8,663 bases of DNA from an uncultured Clostridium sp. (GCA_947568605.1 CANOPV010000029.1:1-8663); one strand, 5' to 3'. Shown: positions 1 through 6,915, counted from the stretch's first letter. The notes: a model not told the origin generated them from the sequence alone. Numbers and translations: made by a program.

Positions 1-1537
1 TTTTAAACATTTCGTCATAGTCAATATCTTGTTCTTGTTCTATGTTTTCAGTTTGTTGTATTTCTTGTTTAATATCTTCATTTTCTATATCATTATTTTC
101 ATTTTCTAATATATCATTTTCTAAATTTACTTTTTTAAATATCTCTTCTACTAAATCATCTTGCTCTGTTTCGTTAATATTTTCTAAATCTTCTATTTCT
201 TCTATATTTTCTTCTATTTCTTCTTTATCTAAACTTTGTCCTTGATTAACATTATTTATTGCAACTTCTAAAATACTGTTTTTTGGTGTTCTTACTTGAT
301 TTTCAAAAATATCTTCTTCATTTTCAGTTTGCTCATTATTTTCTATATTTTCTTTTTTTATTGCTATATTATTTGGTAAATCGATTTTTTTATTTGCATT
401 TAGTTCTTCTAATAGTTTATTAAATTTTGCTTTTATTTCTTCTTCTCTTGAAATGTTTGTAGAATTTTCTTTTTCTACTTTTTTAAATAAGTTTGAAAAA
501 CTATTAATTTTTGGTTCTTCTGAGTCTTTTTCAGTATTAGCAATTAATTCGGCTTTTAATAGAGTATCTTTTATTGAATGATATATTGCTTGGAATATTT
601 TATTTTCTTCTTCAAATCTTACTTCTAATTTTGCAGGATGAACATTTACATCTACTTTATTTGGATTTATTTCTATATTTAAAATAATAAATCCATATTT
701 TCCGATTGGAAGTAAACCTTTAAAACTTTGTTCTGCTGCTGTTGATAGTGTTTTGTCTTTTACATATCTTTTATTAACAAAAAATAATTGATTGCTTCTA
801 TTTGAACGTGCAATTTCTGGCTTTCCTACAATTCCTGTTATGTGTATATCATCATAGTTATAATCTACACTTAATATTGCACTTGCTGTATCTTTTCCGT
901 ATATTCTATATATTACATCTTTTATATCTCCACTTCCAGATGTTTGAATTATTGTTTTTCCGGAATTTACTAGTTTAAATGATATTCTAGGGTTTACTAA
1001 TGCAAGTCTCGTAATTACATCTTCTATATATCCTGATTCTGTATAATCTTTTTTTAGGAATTTATATCTTACTGGTGTGTTGAAAAATAAGTTTTGGACT
1101 GTTATTGTTGTTCCTACTGGACACGCTGTTTCTTCAAATTCTAAAACATTTCCTGCTTCTACAACAATTCTATTTCCTGTTTGTCTATCTGCTGTTTTTG
1201 ATATCATCTCAACATTTGCAATTGATGCAATACTTGCTAATGCTTCTCCTCTGAACCCCATAGATTTAACTAATTTTAGGTCGTCCGCTTGTCTAATTTT
1301 ACTTGTTGCGTGTCTTTCAAATGCCATTTCCATATCATCATATTCTATCCCTTTTCCATTGTCTGTGATTCTTATGTATGATATTCCACCATTTTTTATT
1401 TCTACATTTATATTTGTTGCTCCTGCATCTATTGAGTTTTCTACCATTTCTTTTACAACTGATGCTGGTCTTTCTATAACTTCTCCTGCTGCTATTTGAT
1501 TTATTGTTAATTCATCTAATAAAACAATTTTTCCCAT
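1..1537 (-). CDS. mutL: DNA mismatch repair protein MutL, N-terminal 512 residues (3' end outside window)
   Basis: MutL couples mismatch recognition by MutS to downstream excision. It is a GHKL-type ATPase and, in most bacteria lacking MutH, an endonuclease. The GHKL motifs are all visible: QIAAGEVIERPASVVKE at 14-30 with the predicted catalytic Glu30, Asn34 for Mg in ENSIDAGA, DNGKGI at 59-64, GFRGEALASI at 94-103, VGTTITV at 141-147, and the transducer-domain motif KVDVNVHPAKLEVRF at 294-308. From about 330 to 505 runs a low-complexity linker rich in Glu, Asn, Ile and Lys, as expected between the two MutL domains. The window ends at DYDEMFK, about where the C-terminal dimerisation/endonuclease domain begins, so the DQHA-type metal motif cannot be checked. 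The ATG at 1535-1537 is chosen because the conserved N-terminus starts there and AGGT lies about 8 bases upstream. mutS is not adjacent; the upstream neighbour is a GltD-like gene. Family certainty is very high. Confidence 0.97.
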   Translation of the reverse strand, partial: MGKIVLLDELTINQIAAGEVIERPASVVKEMVENSIDAGATNINVEIKNGGISYIRITDNGKGIEYDDMEMAFERHATSKIRQADDLKLVKSMGFRGEALASIASIANVEMISKTADRQTGNRIVVEAGNVLEFEETACPVGTTITVQNLFFNTPVRYKFLKKDYTESGYIEDVITRLALVNPRISFKLVNSGKTIIQTSGSGDIKDVIYRIYGKDTASAILSVDYNYDDIHITGIVGKPEIARSNRSNQLFFVNKRYVKDKTLSTAAEQSFKGLLPIGKYGFIILNIEINPNKVDVNVHPAKLEVRFEEENKIFQAIYHSIKDTLLKAELIANTEKDSEEPKINSFSNLFKKVEKENSTNISREEEIKAKFNKLLEELNANKKIDLPNNIAIKKENIENNEQTENEEDIFENQVRTPKNSILEVAINNVNQGQSLDKEEIEENIEEIEDLENINETEQDDLVEEIFKKVNLENDILENENNDIENEDIKQEIQQTENIEQEQDIDYDEMFK

Positions 1538-1561
1538 TTTTCTACCTAAAATTCCTTTCTT

Positions 1562-1579
1562 AAACAAATTAATTTGTTT
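1562..1579. repeat. 18-bp perfect AT-rich palindrome in the mutL leader
   Basis: AAACAAATTAATTTGTTT is its own reverse complement. It lies between a candidate mutL -10 box (1591-1596) and the mutL ribosome site, so it would fall at the very start of the transcript. It could be an operator half-site pair or a weak 5' hairpin. On the minus strand no T-run follows it, so it is not a terminator for the gltD-like gene. A T-rich stretch follows it on the plus strand, but there is no plus-strand gene to terminate. Chance is possible in DNA this AT-rich. Confidence 0.4.
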
Positions 1580-1590
1580 TTTCTTTTTAA

Positions 1591-1620
1591 ATTATATCAT
1601 TAGTTATGTATTTTTGTATA
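1591..1620 (-). promoter_or_regulatory. Candidate mutL promoter overlapping the end of the gltD-like gene
   Basis: Reading the minus strand, a perfect TATAAT (1591-1596) is preceded by TG plus one base, giving an extended -10. A weak -35, TATACA (1615-1620, 4 of 6 matches to consensus), sits 18 bases upstream, inside the last codons of the gltD-like gene. The gap between that stop and the mutL start is only 66 bases, so read-through transcription is also possible. TATAAT is common by chance in this base composition. Confidence 0.4.
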
Positions 1621-2875
1621 TATTTTTTTGAAAATTTCTTATTATACTTTTTGCTGTTTCTCTTCCTGATTTTGCAGCCCACGCTACTGTTGATTTTATT
1701 CCTATTAAATCTCCTGCTGCAAATACATTTTTCTTTGATGTCATATAATTTTCGTCTACTTTTACATAATTGTTATTATCTAATTCTAAATTTAATTTAT
1801 CTAATATTTTTTTATCTGTTTTTGAACCTACTGCTCTTACTACATAATCAACATCTATAATATAATTACTATTTTCTATATTTACAGGTACTTGTCTTTC
1901 TTCGCCCTCTTTTTTTATTAGTTCAGTTTTTATACATTCTAATTTTTTAACTTGTCCTTTTTCATTTCCAATTATTTTTACAATATTGTTTTGAAATAAG
2001 AATTCTACCCCTTCTTTTTTTGCATCTTCTATTTCTTTTTTTTCAGCAGGCATTTGCGATTCACTTCTTCTATATATTACTAATACTTTGTTTGCTCCTA
2101 ATTTATTTATTGTTCTTGCAGTATCCATCGCAACATTTCCTCCTCCTATTACTGCAACAACCTTATTTTTAAAGTCTGGATAATTTTCTTTTTCTAATAA
2201 TTCATTTCCTCCATATACTCCAAATAACTCTTCTCCCACTGTGTTCATCTTACTTGAAATATTTGCACCTATTGTTAATAATACTGCATCATATTTTTGT
2301 TGTAATTCTTCTAATGTGTAATCTTTTTCTAATTCCATATTGTATTTTGCATTAATTCCTAATTCTAATATTTTTGAAATAGTATTTTGTAGAATTTCTT
2401 TATCTAATCTAAATTTAGGTATTCCTTTATATAATATTCCTCCTAATTTATCATATTTTTCGTATATTGTAACATTTATGCCATTTCTTGCTAAAAATGC
2501 TGCTGCAGTTAGCCCTGCTGGTCCCCCTCCTATAATTGCTACTTTTTTGTTTCCATTTTCTTTGAATTTTGGTATTTTCCAATTTTCTTTTATTGCCATA
2601 TCTCCTATAAATGCTTCTAAGTTTCCAATGTTTACAGGGTCTTTCTTTATTCCTCTTATACAACTTCCTTGGCATTGTTTTTCGTGTGGGCATATTCTTC
2701 CACATATTGATGATAATACAGTGGTTTCGCATAATGTTTTGTATGCTTCTTCATATTTTTCTTCTTTTATGTGTTTTATAAATTCTGTTATATCATTTTC
2801 TAGGGGACATCCTTTTATACAGGGTTTATTTTTACAACTTAAACAGTAATTTGATTTTTCTTTTATTTCTTCCAT
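1604..2875 (-). CDS. GltD-like NAD(P)H-dependent FAD/iron-sulfur oxidoreductase (glutamate synthase small-subunit family)
   Basis: This family passes electrons from NAD(P)H through FAD to iron-sulfur clusters. Members serve as the small subunit of glutamate synthase, as the NfnB/NfnL-type transhydrogenase subunit, or as stand-alone enzymes. Residues 11-72 hold the family's two cysteine groups: C11, C14, C19, C23 and C58, C62, C68, C72 (CGRICPHEKQCQGSC). The FAD Rossmann motif GGGPAG is at 116-121, the NAD(P)H motif VIGGGNVAMD at 242-251, and the C-terminal flavin motif AAGD at 386-389. At 423 residues it is shorter than typical GltD (about 460-490). No large glutamate synthase subunit and no NfnA partner is adjacent, so the electron acceptor is unknown and I withhold a gene symbol. 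The start has a clear GGAG about 10 bases upstream (2883-2886). It appears soluble and cytoplasmic, with no signal peptide or membrane segment. Upstream lies a structured repeat; mutL follows 66 bases downstream. The family is secure, the exact reaction is not. Confidence 0.92.
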   Translation of the reverse strand: MEEIKEKSNYCLSCKNKPCIKGCPLENDITEFIKHIKEEKYEEAYKTLCETTVLSSICGRICPHEKQCQGSCIRGIKKDPVNIGNLEAFIGDMAIKENWKIPKFKENGNKKVAIIGGGPAGLTAAAFLARNGINVTIYEKYDKLGGILYKGIPKFRLDKEILQNTISKILELGINAKYNMELEKDYTLEELQQKYDAVLLTIGANISSKMNTVGEELFGVYGGNELLEKENYPDFKNKVVAVIGGGNVAMDTARTINKLGANKVLVIYRRSESQMPAEKKEIEDAKKEGVEFLFQNNIVKIIGNEKGQVKKLECIKTELIKKEGEERQVPVNIENSNYIIDVDYVVRAVGSKTDKKILDKLNLELDNNNYVKVDENYMTSKKNVFAAGDLIGIKSTVAWAAKSGRETAKSIIRNFQKNIYKNT

Positions 2876-2909
2876 TTTTGTTCTCCATTTTTTATTAAAA
2901 TTATATTAT

Positions 2910-3066
2910 AGAACCCCCAGTCAGCTTCGCTGACAGCCCCCTTATTAAAGGGGCCAAGATTAAGCAATCTCTTCGAAGTGCGGGCGAGCACTGCTCGCCC
3001 CTACAATCTCTCTACAATCTTGCCTCCCTTATTTAAGGGAGGTGGCACAAAGTGCCAGAGGGTTCT
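2910..3066. repeat. GC-rich multi-hairpin intergenic element with short terminal inverted repeats (MITE-like)
   Basis: The element fills most of the gap between the glycosylase and gltD-like genes. It is about 53% GC by hand count, against roughly a quarter for the flanking genes. The ends are a perfect 7-bp inverted repeat, AGAACCC (2910-2916) and GGGTTCT (3060-3066). Inside are, in order: GTCAGC-TTC-GCTGAC (2920-2934), CCCCTT-ATTA-AAGGGG (2938-2953), AGATT-AAGC-AATCT (2957-2970), GGGCGAGC-ACT-GCTCGCCC (2982-3000), CCTCCCTT-ATTT-AAGGGAGG (3023-3042) and TGGCAC-AAA-GTGCCA (3043-3057), all perfect stems. A 9-base direct repeat CTACAATCT occurs at 3001-3009 and 3012-3020. There is no open reading frame and no clear target-site duplication. 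From memory, similar hairpin strings are scattered in gut Clostridia genomes. It begins only about a dozen bases after the glycosylase stop, so it would form part of that gene's 3' RNA. Confidence 0.8.
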
Positions 3067-3077
3067 GAAAATTTTAT

Positions 3078-3632
3078 CTAAATTTCTTTTATTTTTTCTT
3101 TAACTAGTTTTAAATCATTCCAAAAATCTATTTTTTTTGTATCATCTCTTAATAGTGCTGCTGGATGGAATGTTGGCATATACCATATTTCTTTTTTTTC
3201 TATCCATTTTCCTCTTGATGCTGTAATATTATATTCTTTTCCTAAGATGTTTTTTAGTGCTACACTTCCTAATAATACTATTATTTTAGGTTTTACAAGC
3301 ATTACTTGTGTTCTTAAATAGTCTAAACAGGCTAATGCTTCATCTTGTTCTGGATTTCGGTTTCCTGGTGGTCTGCATTTTACAATATTTGCTATGTATA
3401 CTTCTTCCCTATTTATTTCTAAGCCTTGAAATGCCATATCCATTAATTTTCCTGCTTTTCCTACAAATGGTTTTCCTTGTATGTCTTCATCTGCTCCTGG
3501 TCCTTCTCCTATAAACATTATGTCTGCATTTTTGAACCCGCTTCCTACTACAATATTTGTTCTGTTATTACATAATTTACATTTTTTACATCCTTGTATG
3601 TCTTTTTCTAATTCTTCTAAACTATTGTACAT
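3078..3632 (-). CDS. Family 4 (iron-sulfur) uracil-DNA glycosylase
   Basis: The enzyme removes uracil from DNA, arising from cytosine deamination or dUMP incorporation, to start base excision repair. The 184-residue length is typical of bacterial family 4 enzymes. The four expected [4Fe-4S] ligands are visible: C15 and C18 in the N-terminal CKKC, C86 in VKCRPPGNRNP, and C102. C21 is an extra cysteine. Motif A, GEGPGADED (42-50), is followed by KPFVGKAG (54-61), whose Phe56 is in the position that stacks on uracil. Asn82 lies in YIANIVKCRPP. The C-terminal motif FHPAALLR starts at residue 155 and supplies the catalytic-site His. The ATG is supported by GAAAGG at 3641-3646, 8 bases upstream. 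Neighbours are uvrB upstream and the GltD-like gene downstream, each separated by a hairpin-rich repeat. The family call is secure; no symbol is given because naming varies. Confidence 0.95.
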   Translation of the reverse strand: MYNSLEELEKDIQGCKKCKLCNNRTNIVVGSGFKNADIMFIGEGPGADEDIQGKPFVGKAGKLMDMAFQGLEINREEVYIANIVKCRPPGNRNPEQDEALACLDYLRTQVMLVKPKIIVLLGSVALKNILGKEYNITASRGKWIEKKEIWYMPTFHPAALLRDDTKKIDFWNDLKLVKEKIKEI

Positions 3633-3683
3633 TTTTTAATCCTTTCAATGTTCTATAATATTTTATTTGGTCTAGCATTAGAT

Positions 3684-3800
3684 GTGTGGGCGATTAAAAT
3701 CGCCCCTAAATGTGTAAATTTAATTTTTCTATAATTTTTGTTTAGGGCGAAATTTGGTCGCGTCTTACGATTTCTCCCCTACATTTCTCTACAATTTTAA
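3684..3800. repeat. Degenerate hairpin-bearing intergenic element between uvrB and the glycosylase gene
   Basis: The gap holds the perfect stem GGGCGATT-AA-AATCGCCC (3688-3705). Just beyond it CGCCCCTAAA is answered by TTTAGGGCG near 3731, a longer nested inverted repeat with one bulged C. Its distal part, CCCCTACATTTCTCTACAAT (3776-3795), closely matches bases 2998-3018 of the neighbouring GC-rich element, so the two appear related and this one is more decayed. It carries no reading frame. On the minus strand no T-run follows the stems, so it is not a canonical uvrB terminator. Its outer limits are approximate. Confidence 0.6.
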
Positions 3801-3828
3801 AATAACGAAGCAAGATGCCGATTATTTT

Positions 3829-5781
3829 TCAAATTTCGCTTAGGGCTTTTATTTTATCACGCAATTCTGCCGCTTTTTCAAATTCCATATTTTGTGCACA
3901 TTTTAACATTTCATCTGTTAGTTTTTCTATTATTTTTTCTATACTTTCTTCTTCATCTATATCATACTCTGATTGTATGTCTTCAACTACTGTTATTTTT
4001 ATTGTGTCTCTTATGCTTTTTTGTATTGTTTGTGGCGTTATTCCATTTTCTTTGTTATATTCACTTTGTATCTTTCTTCTTCTGTTTGTTTCTGTTATTG
4101 CTTTTTCCATAGATTCTGTTAATTCATCTGCATACATTATTACTTTTCCTTCTGTATTTCTTGCAGCACGTCCTATTGTTTGTATTAATGACCTTTCTGA
4201 ACGTAAAAATCCTTCTTTATCTGCATCTAATATTGCAACTAATGCTACTTCTGGTATGTCTAGTCCTTCTCTTAATAGATTTATTCCTACTAATACATCA
4301 AATTTCCCTATACGCAAGTCTCTTATTATTTCCATTCTTTCTAATGCTTTTATATCTGAGTGCATATATCTAACTTTTATATCTATTCCTTCTAAATATG
4401 AACTTAAATCTTCTGCCATCTTTTTTGTAAGTGTTGTTACTAATACTCTTTGTTTCTTTTCTACTCTTATTCTAATTTGCTCTATTAAGTCGTCTATTTG
4501 ATTTTCTACTGGTCTTACTTCTATTTCTGGGTCAAGTAAGCCTGTTGGTCTTATGATTTGTTCTACTACATTTTCTTTTGAATGTTCTTTTTCATAGTCT
4601 GCTGGTGTTGCACTTACAAATATACATTGATTTATCTTTCCTTCAAATTCTTCAAATTTAAGTGGTCTATTGTCTAGGGCTGATGGTAATCTAAATCCAT
4701 ATTTTATTAATGATTCTTTTCTTGCTCTATCTCCATTATACATACCTCTAACTTGTGGTATTGTTGCGTGTGATTCGTCTATTAGTAGTAAAAAGTCTTT
4801 TGGTAGATAGTCTAATAGAGTAAATGGTGCACTTCCGGGTGCTCTTCCACTTATGTGTCTTGAATAGTTTTCTATTCCTTGACAAAATCCTGTTTCTTTC
4901 ATCATTTCTATATCAAAGTTTGTTCTTTCTTCTATTCTTTGTGCTTCTATTAGTTTGTTTTCAGATTTAAAGTATTTTATTCTTTCTTCTAATTCCTGTT
5001 CTATTGTTGTTATTGCATTTTCCATTTTGTCTCCTGATGTAACATAGTGTGAGTTTGGAAATATTAGTATATGGGTTCTTGTGTCTATTGTTTTTCCTGT
5101 TAGTGGATTTATTTCTGATATTTTTTCTATTTCATCTCCCCACATTTCTACTCTTACTGCTTTTTCGTTTGAGTCTGATGGATATATTTCTATAATGTCT
5201 CCTTTTGCTCTAAATGTTCCTCTTTTAAAGTCTACTTCATTTCTTGTGTATTGCATTTCTACTAATTTTCTTAATATTTCGTCTCTTGTTTTTTTCATTC
5301 CTTGTCGTAATGATATTGTCATATTTTCGTAGTCTATTGGATCTCCTAAACCATATATACAAGATACTGATGCTACTATTATGACATCTTTTGTTTCAAA
5401 TAGTGCTGCTGTTGCTGAGTGTCTTAGTTTATCTATTTCATCGTTTATTGATGAGTCTTTTTCTATATATGTATCTGATGAGGCAATATAGGCTTCTGGC
5501 TGGTAATAGTCGTAGTATGATACAAAATACTCAACATTATTTTCAGGAAAAAACTCTTTGAATTCTGAATAAAGTTGACCTGCTAATGTCTTGTTATGGG
5601 CAAGTACGAGGGTTGGTTTTTGTACTTTTTCTATTATATTTGCCATTGTGAATGTTTTTCCTGAACCTGTAACACCTAGAAGTGTCTGAAATTTCTTGCC
5701 TTCTTCTATTCCTTCTGATAAATATTCTATTGCACCAGGTTGATCTCCTGTTGGCTTATATTCTGATACTAATTTAAACAT
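3829..5781 (-). CDS. uvrB: UvrABC excinuclease subunit B
   Basis: UvrB is the damage-verifying helicase-like core of nucleotide excision repair: it is loaded by UvrA, opens DNA around the lesion and recruits UvrC. The 650 residues match the family's normal length. Visible landmarks are Walker A GVTGSGKT at 36-43, the beta-hairpin region rich in Tyr (YFVSYYDYYQPEAYI, 85-99), the DESH Walker B at 335-338, YMHSDI at 472-477, REGLDIPE at 504-511 and helicase motif VI QTIGRAARN at 534-542. A C-terminal UVR domain (about 613-648, with MEFEKAAELRDKIKAL) provides the UvrC contact. The start is fixed by AAGGAGG ending 5 bases before the ATG. The stop is TGA. uvrA and uvrC are not adjacent. I see no LexA-type box upstream, so SOS control cannot be argued from this sequence. 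The gene appears intact. Confidence 0.98.
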   Translation of the reverse strand: MFKLVSEYKPTGDQPGAIEYLSEGIEEGKKFQTLLGVTGSGKTFTMANIIEKVQKPTLVLAHNKTLAGQLYSEFKEFFPENNVEYFVSYYDYYQPEAYIASSDTYIEKDSSINDEIDKLRHSATAALFETKDVIIVASVSCIYGLGDPIDYENMTISLRQGMKKTRDEILRKLVEMQYTRNEVDFKRGTFRAKGDIIEIYPSDSNEKAVRVEMWGDEIEKISEINPLTGKTIDTRTHILIFPNSHYVTSGDKMENAITTIEQELEERIKYFKSENKLIEAQRIEERTNFDIEMMKETGFCQGIENYSRHISGRAPGSAPFTLLDYLPKDFLLLIDESHATIPQVRGMYNGDRARKESLIKYGFRLPSALDNRPLKFEEFEGKINQCIFVSATPADYEKEHSKENVVEQIIRPTGLLDPEIEVRPVENQIDDLIEQIRIRVEKKQRVLVTTLTKKMAEDLSSYLEGIDIKVRYMHSDIKALERMEIIRDLRIGKFDVLVGINLLREGLDIPEVALVAILDADKEGFLRSERSLIQTIGRAARNTEGKVIMYADELTESMEKAITETNRRRKIQSEYNKENGITPQTIQKSIRDTIKITVVEDIQSEYDIDEEESIEKIIEKLTDEMLKCAQNMEFEKAAELRDKIKALSEI

Positions 5782-5784
5782 TTT

Positions 5785-5809
5785 TCCTCCTTATCTGTCA
5801 AATATTATA
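5785..5809 (-). promoter_or_regulatory. uvrB ribosome binding site and possible -10 box
   Basis: On the minus strand a perfect TATAAT (5804-5809) lies about 22 bases before the uvrB start, and AAGGAGG (5786-5792) is a near-ideal Shine-Dalgarno sequence. No convincing -35 lies 16-18 bases above the -10; the best is TTATTT at 16. The ribosome site is secure, the promoter is a guess. Confidence 0.4.
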
Positions 5810-5874
5810 ACTTTTTATGGGGTTAAAATAATACAATTTTTACAGATTTATCTCTTATTAAATTTTATTCCTTT

Positions 5875-5887
5875 CTCGCTTCGCTCG
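5875..5887. repeat. Small GC-rich motif CTCGCTTCGCTCG in the uvrB upstream gap
   Basis: The uvrB upstream gap (5782-5955) is AT-rich apart from this 13-base patch, which contains TCGCT twice in tandem followed by CG. GAGCGAAGCGAG-type words recur between genes in many bacterial genomes, as I recall, and may mark a worn repeat like those at 2910 and 3684. It does not form a strong hairpin by itself. Around it, 5858-5923 on the minus strand could encode 21 residues from a TTG start, which I do not accept as a gene. Nothing else is recognisable in the gap. Confidence 0.35.
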
Positions 5888-5955
5888 TAAGGCACACATA
5901 GTAATGAAATATTTTTCTTTCAAACTAATACCTGCCTTCTTATAATATATTTACT

Positions 5956-6201
5956 TTATATTATTTTCCAATACCCCACTTTATCTATTCCTATTCTTTG
6001 TAATATTTCTTTTTCTTTTAAAATATTTACATTTCTTTCTATTGTTCTTACAGTAGTTTTTAATTTGGATGCAATTTCTTTTTGAGTTATATTTTGATTT
6101 TGTCCTATTAACTCTAAAATTTTTCTTTGTGTTGAATTTACACCGACATTTACACCGACATTTTCTGTAACTTCATTTTCTTTTTCGTAATTTTTTCTAT
6201 A
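5956..6201 (-). pseudogene. Winged-helix C-terminal remnant of an AlbA_2/COG2865-type transcriptional regulator
   Basis: Eighty-one codons follow directly, in the same frame, after the TAA (6202-6204) that ends the upstream 237-residue gene, and run to a TAA at 5956-5958. The translation has a VTENVGVNVGVN linker at 11-22, then a winged helix-turn-helix: QRKILELI, ITQKEIASKL as the first helix pair, TVRTIERNVNILKEKEIL as the recognition helix and following turn, and IGIDKVGYWKII as the wing. This linker-plus-domain ending is typical of RecG-like AlbA_2 ATP-binding regulators, whose several-hundred-residue N-terminal part is absent here. There is no in-frame ATG, GTG or TTG start ahead of the domain, so it is most likely the surviving 3' end of a deleted gene. 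Translation only by stop read-through is an alternative. A 12-base tandem repeat (6136-6159) encodes the doubled VGVN linker. Confidence 0.75.
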
Positions 6202-6915
6202 TTATCTTTCTTCTTCATCTTGTTCGCTTTTATCAATATAAGATTTTTCAATTTCTCTATTCATTTTGATTCTTGATGAATTTCTATTAATAAAATCTTG
6301 TGTACACGATTTTATTCTTGCAATTTCTTCATCTATTTCATTATTCTGTAAGTTTTCATCTACTCTTCTATATTCTTCTATCATTTCTCTATAATTTTCA
6401 GGAATCTCATATATTGCTTTTTCCTTATATGTTTTTATAATTCTTCTTTCTATTGATTGATTTCTCCATATATATGCAATTTCTACTTCTTTTTTTTCTT
6501 CAAAAGTCATTTCTTCTGGTTTTATTCTTTTTCCATTTCTAAAAATTACAACTCTTGGTTTTTTATATCTTTGTGTTTCTTCATCAAAATGTTTTTTTCT
6601 CCATTCCATATACATTGGAAATACACTTGCACTTTTTATTATTTCTATCATTTCTCTATATTTTTCTGGTACATTTTCTATTTTAACACAAGCATATTGT
6701 TCAACAATATTTATTAATTTTAAATTTTCTTCAAATCTTTTACTTATTCTAACTTCTTGTTTTTCGTCTGTTGTTAATTCTTCTTTAGGTAATGGTTTTC
6801 CATCCTTACTAATTCTAGTTCTAGGGATTTTATGTATTCCTGTTATTTCATATTTATTATTTTTTATCCATTCCAAATATTCTTTTACTATTATTATTAT
6901 ATCTATTTCATCCAT
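6202..6915 (-). CDS. Unrecognised 237-residue protein with two tandem copies of one domain
   Basis: I do not recognise a family. The protein is charged, apparently cytoplasmic, with no signal peptide, membrane segment or catalytic motif I can name. Residues 15-93 and 104-182 align without gaps at a constant offset of 89, with 30 of 79 identities by hand count. Shared landmarks are EW at 15/104, KxPR near 29/118, GK at 39/128, EE at 45/134, EKxEVxI at 51/140, and PExYREMIE at 83/172. Each copy is thus about 80 residues: a Trp-containing start, a central PR...GK segment and a C-terminal helix ending YREMIE. The tail (about 186-237) is polar, rich in Glu, Arg, Ser and Asn. The ATG is supported by GGAGGT 5 bases upstream and a strong promoter further up. 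The reading frame continues past the stop into the winged-helix remnant. It could be a nucleic-acid-binding repeat protein or part of a mobile or defence cargo; neither is shown. Confidence 0.8.
   Translation of the reverse strand: MDEIDIIIIVKEYLEWIKNNKYEITGIHKIPRTRISKDGKPLPKEELTTDEKQEVRISKRFEENLKLINIVEQYACVKIENVPEKYREMIEIIKSASVFPMYMEWRKKHFDEETQRYKKPRVVIFRNGKRIKPEEMTFEEKKEVEIAYIWRNQSIERRIIKTYKEKAIYEIPENYREMIEEYRRVDENLQNNEIDEEIARIKSCTQDFINRNSSRIKMNREIEKSYIDKSEQDEEER

Noticed and set aside
2451..2732. A 93-codon minus-strand frame inside the gltD-like gene.
   Set aside because: It is an out-of-frame shadow with Lys/Arg-rich, unstructured translation; the overlapping gene has all its family motifs.
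5796..5801. A perfect TTGACA on the minus strand just before uvrB.
   Set aside because: It lies within 8 bases of the ribosome site, leaving no room for a -10 and transcription start before the gene.
5858..5923. A 21-residue minus-strand frame with a TTG start in the uvrB upstream gap.
   Set aside because: It is very short, has a weak ribosome site, and its sequence is largely dictated by the GC-rich motif it crosses.
5782..5955. A search for a LexA/SOS box upstream of uvrB.
   Set aside because: No GAAC-N4-GTTC-like or CGAAC...GTTCG-like palindrome is visible in the gap.
6136..6159. A tandem 12-base repeat, considered as a possible array or iteron.
   Set aside because: Only two copies are present, and they encode the VGVN-VGVN linker typical of this regulator family.
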